Source: Acanthaster planci
Taxonomy: Eukaryota; Echinodermata; Asteroidea; Valvatida; Acanthasteridae
Assembly (NCBI RefSeq): GCF_001949145.1
Contig: NW_019091526.1
Span: 720,562 to 759,379 of the forward strand
Direction: 5' to 3'
Length of the DNA stretch: 38,818 nt
This document shows, piece after piece, positions 22,319 to 32,053 of the stretch. Within the stretch, counting starts at the first letter, position 1, and each line of letters begins with the position of its first letter. Below the pieces are notes generated by a model, which was not told the DNA's origin, did no database searches, and saw only the letters and a program-made list of their open reading frames with translations. Both the position numbers and the translations under genes were made by a program.

Positions 22319-25300
22319 ATGCTCTAGCATTTTGTGAGGTTCAGTGATGGTTCTCTTGTTTTCTCCTTCTTCATCATCTCGCTTGGCACCAGACAACACC
22401 ATCTCTTATAGGGATTTGAAGTTGACAATACCCTTGTTGCGGTAATTGAGAGTGATTCCCCGTACTTTACACACGGCAAATTCATCATCAGAACAGGTGC
22501 TGTGAACCTTGTACCCGTAGTTCTTCGGCCCTCCTGAAGCAAATTCGGTGATGTAGCTTCCTGGTCCCTAGTCTTTTTCTAACTCGTTAGTGAGGTCACC
22601 CAAGTAGTCACCCAGAGGGAGTTTGTACTGATCTAGTCCATCTTTGACTACCTATATCATGCTGTCTATGTTGTAATAGAGGACCCGCTCACCAAGACGC
22701 TCCAGGAAAGAGTACAACTTTGACCAAGCCTGTGCCGTAGTGTAGGCTACAATAGCCACATTGGTATTTCCCGCTGCCTCAACAAAGTCATCCTTCTGCT
22801 GCCACTGGACTTGCACAACTTCCGCGTTCACGACGTTGATGCGGTTGATTGTCTTTCTGTTATCGAGAAGCAATGCGAAATAACCTTTCAGGGAATTACC
22901 GGTAACATACATGTAGACTGCTTTCGGCATGTTTTGACGCCGGGCAAACTATCCTCAAAAGCTGTTGAGTGTCAATTTTGCCACAGCCCTCATATCCGTG
23001 TTCCTCGGGGTCAATCTTGATGCCTTCATGGAGCTCATAGTCGTGGATGTAGTGGTTCTTCCTTTCCTAAGTGTCGCACCATTCAGGCCAGCCACTAGCC
23101 TCTTGTTTGAGCTTCAGGAAGGTGTTGATGTAGCCAGTGAATAACTCACCTATTTCACTCACACTTCGAGGATTCGGACAAATCAGTATCCTACTGACAC
23201 AGCCTTTTTCAGTTCGTCCGTGACCCATGTACCAGTGATACATGTAGTTCTATCGGTCTTCTCGTGTTCGCAGAGGATCATCTGCTCAGTATCACTTCCC
23301 TTTCAGAGTGAACATGATCTTTCTGCCCACATGGCATGGGAGAACGGGATGATACAACCCTCTTGGTGGCAAGATTTCGGCTTTCACAAATCCTTCATAC
23401 TCGTCGATGGATGCTTCGAAATTCTCTGTATTGATCTTGGGATGACCAAGGGGAAACTCTGCGTACTTGCAAACCCAGGGATAGAAGCTACACACGTCCA
23501 CATACTCTATTTTTTTCATCTGGGCCACACCTGTGGAACAGCTTGGTAGCATTTGTCCTCCCTCCAAAGAAAACGTCTTCTGGATTGAGGGGCGGGTTGA
23601 CATCTTGGGTGTCCTCTTGAAGATCATCTAGAAATACTCAGAAATCTGGGTTATTGCATGTCATTCATCGAAAGTCGCATTCCCACATTTCTTGCACATT
23701 ATATCCTGTTCGTCTCAGATCCAAAGTACGCCGAACGGTAGCTTCATGGTGGTCTCTCATGCTCAGCAAAGTCATGGGGGCTGTCACGTCCCGAGCATGA
23801 AACGTTTGGGGCATATGTGCCACAGACAACCGTGGAACTCAAACACGGTCTTTTCATGCAGCCCATCCTTGTGGGACTTGTCAATTGTAACCTTGCTGCC
23901 ATTGAGTGAGTACCTGATGTTGATGTTTCTGTTCTCTCTTTTTCGTATCCATGCTGTCTGGGACACAGAATCTTTGGTCTGGAATAGGGCCGACATAGGA
24001 CTCGTTCTCTCTGGTGTTGAGATGAGGAAAACCCTTCTTCAATTCCCTCAACCCAAATGTAGAGGGAATTATCTCCGAAAGAGGTATCGACCAGAAGCTC
24101 AAAGAGTCAATAATTCTGATTTTCAAGGCTTCGAGGGGCAGGATCTTAGCCCCGTTCATAAGAACTTGGGCAGAATGGCTCATTTCTATAAGAATTAAAG
24201 GACGAAGTTGGAGTCGTAACCTGATGCGTTATGAACAATACATATTGCTGCGTTTTGGCTGGCGTCCTCGTTAAATATCCACTCACAGAAATCTTCGCAT
24301 GTGCTGGCCCCCTTAAAAATGAGCTCATTGGTGGTTCCTTGGCTACCGAGATATCTTGTTTGACAAGCAGTGTCGACAAAACCTCTGCGGAACACACAAG
24401 TTTCTCTTGCCGACACTCAAAATCAAAAAAGATGAAGATGTGCTGCCTGCCCTCGTTTCATTTACCTTCAGTGTTGGACTGATCTGCCTGTGCGTCCTCC
24501 TGCTCCCGGTCCATCAACTCCACTGGGTCCGCCTCTTCCTCCAGATCATCCACCAGGTTGTCAGCAGGACCCCCTTGCTGAGATTTGAGAGGACGCATGA
24601 AGCAGAGGTGATTTGCCTTTCTGTACAGTTTGCAGGTCTGGTCAGTTTGGCTGGTGAGTGGGCTCTTCTTGTTTATGGTCTTTCCACCAGAACATTTGTA
24701 TATCGTCGAGCAGGTTGAGTTTCCATCTGTGACTGCACCCCTCTTTGTCTTCACATTCCTCAGCAGCGTTTTTTCCTCATGTTTCCAAAACATGAGGGAC
24801 TCTTGAAGAGCCAGTTGTGGTCTTTGCAGTCAACCCAACCTGTTAAGTCGCAGTCAGGGGAAGACTGGTAACAACATAGACACTTACATGTACTATGCAT
24901 TTGTGCTTCCTTTTGTTGCTGTATCCCGGAGACAAATGTTACAAAGTGCGCTCTGCATAGAAAACTGGTCATTGATCTAATAACCGCAAAGTGGTTGTCA
25001 TAAAAATACAAAATTAACCTCTGTGGAGCATCTTCCCCCTTGAACCAAATAGAATTAAAATGTTCTTTGGATAGAACAATGATCTGCAGACCGTCAGCAC
25101 TCAGAACCCCCGGGAATTCCAACAATTCTTCCAAGCCCTCTGGAGAGGAACATCAGCCTGATGATGAAGCTCTAGCACCAATCGAGTGGTCTCACCTCCA
25201 CACAGCAGGACGGAATTCCAGTTGGTTTGAGGGTCATCATGTCAGAGGGCAGCTCTTGCGATGATGATCACATTTGTGCAACAAAGCTCGTCTTGGTTTT

Positions 25301-26560
25301 TAATGGTGATGCAGCCCCTCTTCTGTTTGAGCCATCACGAGCAAGACGACAACGTGGATAACCTCCCTTGTCCATCTTAACAATGACGACCATAATAACA
25401 ACATCTCCAGTCAAACTGCCGCTGTCATTCGACTGCAGAATTTTTTTGATATTAGACAGGATGTCATGGACAGAGAGATTTTCTTTTTTCTGAATCTCAT
25501 CCAGAATTTCTGTTCTAGCTCTGGAAAACACATCTCGAACGAAACAAAATCTTTAGGTTCAGTGTTGCTAAGGACACGGTCTATGATAGACAGAAATTCG
25601 GCTCCCAAAGTGTCTAAGGCATTACCCCTACCATGTACTGGCTCGATGTCACTGAAACGTAGTGTATATTCATTTCCCTGTGTGCAAAATTTATGCACTT
25701 AGTGCGAAGTAATCAATATAATGAGATATGAGTCTTTGGGCCTTACTTGCTGTGTCTCAAGCCATTCCTCCTGCTGAATGATCTCATCTTCATTTCCTCC
25801 GTGCTGTGGGTCTGGCCGGGTGTTCAACTGGTCCATTGTGGGGTCATCACTGACCAAGGGAAGCTTAGGTTCAGAATTCCCGTTGTCTTCTTTTTCAGAA
25901 TACACCTCAGAATCCTAATTGTCATCTTCAGATAGAGCATCTACAAATGCCCTCCTTATTTTGACAGTGACACGTCCAGTGTCATCTCACAGTTGAGTTT
26001 GCTGAGCATTTCAGACACCAAAAATCTTGTTACCATGCCCTGCTTGCTGAACGGCATCCACAAATCTGGTCTCATCCCCAGAAAATTGATTGATACCCTA
26101 ATAAGATAAATCATGGAAGTTGATGAAAAGCCTTTGCTGCAAGGACTCGATCACTGCACCGATGTCGCGGATAATCCCCTCGGTGCACCGAATAGGCTGC
26201 AAAATCACTGGAAAAGTGTATTCTTGGCCTGCCATTTCTAGAAGGTGGATGTAACGATTGTTGTAAGAGACTGCACAGTAGAGATCGCTCGGACCCCCTT
26301 TCAACTTCTTTGGTGACCTGGTGGATGACGGTCCTGGGCGTGCATCATTGTCAGCATGCCCTGGGGGAAATTCATGCAGAGAAACCTGTCGGGCGACTTT
26401 AGAGGGAGTACCCTCATCTATATCTTCAAGGCGAGAGCAAGGACTTGGCTTATTGCTTCCCTCTGAGATCTACCTCCACTTGCCGCTACCACCTCCTCTT
26501 CTTTCTATCCTCCTTCTTCCAACAGGGATTGTCCTCTGCCACTTCGCAAGGATACACGTA
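22319..26560 (-). pseudogene. Protein-primed-type family B DNA polymerase pseudogene
   Basis: Fragments in several minus-strand frames follow the order of a DNA_pol_B_2-like polymerase. From 26.5 to 25.9 kb is an acidic, low-similarity N-terminus. Next are KNQDELCCTNVI with HDDPQTNWNSV near 25.25 kb and a Cys-rich finger near 24.9 kb. The exonuclease has FDFEC (ExoI, near 24.43 kb) and HNASGYDS (ExoII, near 24.22 kb), followed by MNGAKILPLEALKIRIIDSL, FEFHGCLWH, motif A DVCSFYPWV (near 23.51 kb), motif B KLTLNSF (near 22.97 kb, followed by stops) and motif C YYNIDS (near 22.67 kb). Motif C departs from the usual YxDTDS. Frameshifts and stops are numerous. Such polymerases occur in Polinton/Maverick elements and relatives, but no capsid, ATPase or integrase partner is seen here. 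It is non-functional. Confidence 0.85.
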
Positions 26561-26872
26561 TAGGTAAAAAAGCAATTAAGTTAAAATAAATTTTTAAAAA
26601 GTCATTTTAATTCGAAAATTGAAATATATTTCAAAAAAATGATTTCTTTTGAGCATTGCTTGCAGGCTAATAAAATACAGTTTTTAAAAGTACCAGTATG
26701 AACAATGTCAACATAAATTAGTCATGTAAACTAAAGCAGACGTACCCCTGCATGCATTTCCAATTCCGCTACTTGGCGATACCCATTCCTAGGTCGGCCA
26801 AATTCCACTACAAAACCTCCACATGGACTGACAACCCCAACTGTCGGCACTGCGGTACAAGTACTTATGCAG
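26561..26872. other. Unassigned AT-rich stretch between PolB and gypsy remnants
   Basis: The first part is AT-rich with no coding signal. At about 26760-26872 a minus-strand frame reads GGFVVEFGRPRNGYRQVAEL and then a GTACGT donor-like site, so it could be a stray exon. Its family was not recognised. At about 26872 the gypsy RNase H similarity (KLHKYLYR) stops abruptly, marking an insertion or deletion breakpoint. Confidence 0.4.
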
Positions 26873-28375
26873 CTTCTGTACTGCCCACACTATTGCCAAG
26901 CATTCTTTCTCAATGATAGGGTAGTTTTCCTCTCTTGGCAACAGTTTTCCACTTGGATATGTCACAGGGTGTTCTTCCCTATCTTTTCCCTTCTGGCTAA
27001 TGACAGCATGACCTAGTCCTCAATTCGATGCATTTGTCTGCAACACAAAATCTTTTGAGAAGTCTGGGCTATTTAAGACAGGAACATGTACACTAATCAA
27101 TGTTTGTTTCAACAACTGGAAAGCCTGTTCACGTTCGTCATTCCATACTACATTGACTGGTGCAGAATACTGCAGATTTCTTTGTTAGGTCAGTGAGAGG
27201 GCTGACAATCGCTGCAAAGTTTGGAATGAAGTTGCGGTAATACCCTGCAAGTCCTAAGAACGAGCGGATATGTGTCTTTGTTATCAGTCTTGGGTACTCA
27301 ACCACTGTCTTTACTTTCTCTGAGTCTGGCTTCACTTTCCCATTTCCAACAAGGTATCCAAAATATGAAACCTCATGGTTCCCGAATTTACATTTACTTG
27401 GTTTTGCTGTCGAACCTGCTTGCCTGGACCTGTCTAACACTGACCTCACATGAGTCACATACTCCTCCCATGTTTCACTCACAATACATGTGTCATCTAT
27501 GTATGCACGGGCAAACCTCTCACATCCAGTTAAGATCTGGTTCATCAACCTCTGGAAGGTTGCTGGTGCATTTTGCATTCCAAATGGCATCACTGTGTAC
27601 TGAAATAAGCCAGATGGTGTCACAAAGGCTACCTGCCTTCCTTCTTGCCTCATCACCTAGTGTTACTTGCCAATATCCCTTGGTGAGATCGATAGTGGAA
27701 ATATACTTAGCATTCCAGCCTCATCTATTAACTCATCAATTTGTGGAATAGGATATGCATCAAACTCAGTGATTTTGTTAAGTTTTTGATAATATGTGCA
27801 AAACCTAACTTTTTTTAACCTTTAACCTTTTTTGTCTACAATGACAATTGGTAATGCCAATGGACGTTTGGAAGGCTCAGTTACTCCTGATGCAAGCATT
27901 TTCCAATCTCATCTTGAACCGTATCCCTCATTGCCATTTGGATTAAATATGGCCGCTGCCCCATTGGTATCACTGAAATTGTATGTACCGTACGTGTATG
28001 TTTCAATACATTAGTTCTTCCTGGTACATCAGTCATTGTATCAGAGTATTCTGACAAAGATTTCTTCATTTCATCTCTTTGAATATCATTCAGATCCTCT
28101 GATATTTTGGCTTGCTCCAAAGTTTCGTTTCCACCAAATGGACATGCTTCTTCAAGATTTTCTCCATCAATTCCTCCTTCCCCAGTGTCACTTTGTCCTA
28201 TGCCTTCCTGTTCCACTAACTCTACACAATAACTGTGGCGATCTACCCATCCTCGCAACATGTTCACATGGTACACTGTGGTCCTCTTCTTGCCCATATC
28301 TATTTCGTAATTATTAACCTTGTCAGTCCTCCTCTTCACTACATACATGTAGGGCCCTTTGCATACTGCGAGCAA
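26873..28375 (-). pseudogene. Gypsy pol: integrase GPY/F end, RT and RNase H
   Basis: One unbroken 164-codon frame (27881-28375) begins with the integrase GPY/F module (KGPYMYVVKRR, YEIDMGKKR, VYHVNMLRGW). It then runs through an acidic linker into the RT N-terminus (LSEYSDTMTDVPGR, DTVQDEIGK). After a frameshift the RT continues at 27138-27656 with TPSGLFQYTVMPFGMQNAPA, the catalytic YIDD box and FLGLAGYYRNFIPNFA. RNase H follows in broken frames (QTNASN where DAS is expected, then NYPIIEKECLAIVWAV) and stops at 26873. Stops, frameshifts and the altered RNase H Asp make it inactive. Linkage of integrase to RT in a single frame is directly visible. Confidence 0.85.
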
Positions 28376-28785
28376 TTTGCTCGCAGATGCCGGCAGTAAG
28401 ACAAGAACTTTTTGTCCCTCTTCGTATTTCTTACAGTGAGCATTTGAGTCGTACTATGCATTTTGCTTAGCCTGGGCTTCGGCCAAACTCTGCTGAGCTA
28501 CATTCATGGACTCAGACATCTTTGTCTTTGCATCAGTGACATATTCTACCACATTTGCACCTTCAGTCTTTTCCCCGTCTAGTTTTTTCTCATCACATCT
28601 AATGGACCCCTAACTTGATGTACATACAGCAGCTCAAATGGTGAAAATCAAGCTGATTGTTAGGGAACCTCTCTGTATGCAAACAGTATAGGCACGAAGC
28701 ATGTGCGTTAAGGTCTCATCTCTCAACTAGACCAGTGGTCTGATGGTGGTATGGGCTTGCTTTTAGCTGCTTTATACCAAGAAGA
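28376..28785 (-). pseudogene. Internally deleted gypsy integrase fragment
   Basis: On the minus strand, KQLKASPYHHQTTGLVER (carrying the catalytic Glu region) is followed by shortened remains of the next segment, LFAYREVP, then FSPFELLYVHQVRGPLDV and a stretch leading into the GPY/F module. Compared with 19437-19598 this copy lacks about 11 bp after LVER and about 40 bp before LFAYREVP. At about 28785 it joins the gag frame directly, so the protease, zinc finger and first two catalytic Asp regions are gone. Confidence 0.8.
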
Positions 28786-28786
28786 A

Positions 28787-29307
28787 TTGTTTTCTTTCCT
28801 ACTTTTCCGGATATTTTGTCTGTAAGCATCAGCATTCAGCTGGCACTTCTCTACGATTGCTCTTTTTAACCTATCATAGCTACCTAAATCTGTCAAAGCC
28901 ATACCTGCAAAGCTTTTCCCGTCAATTGTGGCGCAATTAATTTTGCTCACATTTCTTAGGGACATTCGTGCATGACCATAAGATTTTCAAAGGTCTATGT
29001 TAATGTCAATATCATCAGCGTCCCTTAGTTTTGTAACTTGAACATTTGGCACTTTTCTATTTCCCTGACTTCTCACATCTTGGTCTCTTCTCATGTCTCT
29101 ACCGGTATTTGAAGCCATGAACTTTTGAATTGCTAACTCATGCACTTTTTGTAGCAATTTAATCCTTTCTGATTCCATTTAAAGTTGCAAATTAGACTGG
29201 TCATTTGGCACTTCATCATTTTCATTCCTTTGAGCATATGCCAGCTCATCATCATAAGTTTGATCCATATATAGTCTAGTCTGGATTCTATCCCTAGAAC
29301 TATTCAT
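28787..29307 (-). pseudogene. Gypsy gag remnant
   Basis: A minus-strand frame starts MNSSRDRIQTRLYMDQTYDD at 29307 and runs about 170 codons with two in-frame stops (near 29178 and 28987). It then contains LTDLGSYDRLKRAIVEKCQL and ADAYRQNIRKSRK, a pattern typical of Ty3/gypsy gag capsid regions (YDxLKxAILxxYxL, then AYRxxFR). The frame ends where it fuses to integrase sequence near 28787, so any nucleocapsid zinc knuckle is missing. Confidence 0.7.
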
Positions 29308-29310
29308 ATA

Positions 29311-30851
29311 CACTTAACAAAATTGATCTGTTGAAAGTGTACTCTCTCTCACTGAGGACAATTAAAGGAATGTTTCTTTGTTAAACTTCTTTGTAAGTAC
29401 TAACAAGACTATAACAATACTGGCAATAAATTTTTAAAGAAATCTTGAAATGTCTTAGATACGTTTTGGCACAAAATCTTTGTCACCACTAGCCCGTCAT
29501 GCATAAACGATATCACCATTACAGAAGTGCTTCTATCTGCACGGGTATTTTCAACTCATGCAGAGGAATCATTGTTCAACATTTCCTAACGTTGGACATG
29601 TCATCTTCTTCTTAACCGTTTACTGCTCAAGGCATAAGAAACTCCTCTCTAAGATCCTCTGGCATAATGAAAGACTTCATGGGAGCCACCTGACTGACAA
29701 ATACAACAATATTTTGATTTATTCACAGATGTAGAAATAACATGTTGTAGCATATATGATACATTGGGTACTTGGAGCAGTGTTTGTGCATGAACACGTA
29801 TGCATAATGATCATGCAGATCCTTCCGGGCATCTGCTGTTACATTCATAGCTGGCCTCGTTCTAGGTGATGGTTGGTTTGCCAAGTGATGGTCTATGGTA
29901 CCGCTCCCTCGTATCTTTCCAGCTTTTGTCAATTAACATGTAAAATTGTCATGGAAACAGGTGTGTGTAATGTGCTGTGTAATCATCTACTGCAGTAAAA
30001 ATATGAACGAAAGGGGCCAGACTTCATGAAATTTGAACTTTAAAGTTACGCTGAAAATAAAACAGCCACAACCCAATATCTAAGCTATGCTCAACTCAGG
30101 GGTTTTGTCCTAGTGATTAGAATATTACACCAATAACAATGCAGACAGGCTTGAGATTTTTGGCTACATGGTATCAAATATGAACCAGGATCATAATCTC
30201 TCACACTGGCCCAGCATAAGTTGCAAAGGGACTACTCGCAAGAGTAAAGAAAACATATAACACAATGCTTCTTAAGAAGCTACAATGTGTTTATTATTCT
30301 GAATGTAGAAGAGCAACCTGTATCCTGTCATTTAAACACAAACTTGCAAACTATCTGGCAGTGGTTTTATTTATAAGCACAAGAAAGTTCCCAAACATTT
30401 TGAAGAAATTGCTACCGCCATGTGGTGAAGTTGTACATGTACATACATGTACATGTATTGACAGAAGCCATAGCTCAAGGTTCTTTCCCCACAACACTGT
30501 TCCTCCATATCCCTTCTCATACACACATACTTTCGGGTTCCTCTTAACGTGTTGAGAGAGAAGAGTCTAACCACAGAAGGGAGTACAGATACATGTATTT
30601 GAAAAAAAATCGAACAATGTTTATACTGCAACCTCTCCATATTTAACGTAGTTTTTGGAATCCAAGCATTAACTTTGCATTAGTCTGCTTATCTGGCTTT
30701 ACTTGAACAAATCGTGTTTGTAGAAATTGTTGCTAATCCAGGTGATTTAAATTTGCCAAATTTCTTAACCATCCACCATGGAAAACAATGACAAATCTCT
30801 GGTGGACTGTACCTTGATACAGATGGTAGACTTCTTTTACATTGGACACAG
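29311..30851. other. No recognised gene
   Basis: Short open frames occur on both strands, for example minus 29723-29932, plus 30265-30555 and minus 30371-30640, but none resembles a known protein or has supportive splice context. A cluster of ACATGTA words (GTACATGTACATACATGTAC) lies at about 30433-30460. Part of 29311-29660 may belong to the gypsy leader or LTR. Confidence 0.4.
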
Positions 30852-31027
30852 TTATTTTTGAGTTTTCCCCCACATGAATAACCGACAGTGCCATAGAAAG
30901 TCGTCCTGTTTCATGTACAAAATCTGCACTTTGATACGCTGGAGACTTGCATTCTTTTGCTCTGCAACTTGACTGTTCAGCATCTTATACTGTGGGTAAG
31001 CATCAAGTCTATATCCACTCGAACATG
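30852..31027 (-). CDS. Terminal exon resembling KDZ-type transposase C-terminus
   Basis: A strong acceptor (GTGTATTTTCAG, ending at 31028) opens a phase-constrained exon. It reads CSSGYRLDAYPQYKMLNSQV, then AEQKNASLQRIKVQILYMKQ, then DDFLWHCRLFMWG and a stop at 30852-30854. The order CSxGY - LNSQVxEQxNxxLxRI - YM - F - H - RLF is the C-terminal signature recalled for KDZ (Kyakuja-Dileera-Zisupton) type transposase-like proteins of fish and invertebrates. Upstream exons could not be identified, so this is either the last exon of a broken gene or an isolated remnant. Confidence 0.6.
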
Positions 31028-31154
31028 CTGAAAATACACAATAAGAACGAAAGAAAAATATCAGAGGAGTAAACATTGTAATTCAAGTTTTGCTGTCCAT
31101 AAACTGCAAAATTAAGGCAAACAGGGCAACTAAACAAACTTTGAAATACTCATC

Positions 31155-31735
31155 TATGGTGAAAATCCACCCATCATTGATTTTTTAAATGACGCATGAC
31201 AGCAGCCAATTGTTTGAAAGCACCATTGCTGAAGTTGGCATACCCTGTTCTTAAACCTCTTAAGAAAAACTACTGTTTTATATTTCCAAATGTAAAAAAA
31301 TATAAACAAAACATGATGGCAAGCTGACAATTTACCAGTTTTAGCACCCTGATTGGCAGTATCCATTGCACACTGTTGTGGAATACTATTTTCTAGTTCA
31401 CAATGAAAGCACACTGAAGACAAATCTTCCATCGCCCTACAAGTATGGTGAAAATCCATCCACCATTCATTGAACTTGGTATACCCTGTTATTAAACCTC
31501 TGAAGACAAACTTGTTAAATGTAAAATATTACAAACAAAAAAATGAAGGCAAGCTGACAATTTAACAGTTTTAGCACACTCTAATTGGCGTATCCACTGC
31601 ACACCAGATACATGCATGTACATGTGTATAACAGTTGTGGAATACTATTTTCTACTTCACAATTGAAAGAAAACGAAAGTAAAAACTTTTGTTTTCTGTT
31701 GCAAAAGCTCACCCATCATTCATTTTTGACAACTA
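31155..31735. repeat. Tandem duplication, about 289-bp unit, two copies plus a partial
   Basis: Unit 1 (31155-31443) and unit 2 (from 31444) both begin TATGGTGAAAATCCA and share in order ATACCCTGTT, TTAAACCTC, GGCAAGCTGACAATTTA, CAGTTTTAGCAC and TGTGGAATACTATTTTCTA. The copies differ by substitutions and small indels. A partial third start (AAGCTCACCCATCATTCATT) follows near 31710. On the minus strand unit 1 reads CELENSIPQQCAMDTANQGA between a good acceptor and a GTAAAT donor, so a duplicated exon is possible but unproven. Confidence 0.65.
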
Positions 31736-32053
31736 CAAAATTACATCTAACAATATGACAGATGTCAATGCATCACATTCAACCAAAAAAAATTCAAATT
31801 TATGAAGAACAATGTTATCATATCCAAACATCTCAACACAACTGTGAAGGTCCTGATTAAAACTTTAGAGTAAATACATCGAAAAATTCACCCATTTTTT
31901 ACTTGTTAACCAGGCAGCTGTACTTGAAAAGGTACTTATTATTTGAATAAAACAAAGATAAAATACAAAACCTAAACTTGCCTTCCAGCAAGATGCTACA
32001 AGGTAATTTGAAAAGTCTGAAACAGGCGGTACCAGTGGGAGATGAAGTTGTAC

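Larger units (their letters stand above)
26873..29310 (-). mobile_element. Ty3/gypsy retrotransposon remnant with integrase end before RT
   Basis: Reading the minus strand from 29310, the order is gag, a short integrase piece, the integrase GPY/F end, reverse transcriptase, then RNase H cut off at 26873. Protease and most of the integrase are missing. The order integrase-RT is the arrangement of Gmr1-like Ty3/gypsy elements rather than the usual RT-RNaseH-integrase. Multiple stops show it is dead. No LTR could be delimited; 29311-29660 may include leader or LTR sequence. Confidence 0.8.

Noticed and set aside
19437-29307. One gypsy element simply split by PolB and Tigger insertions
   Set aside because: Both sides contain the same integrase segment (19437-19598 and 28668-28785), so at least two copies or a duplication are needed.
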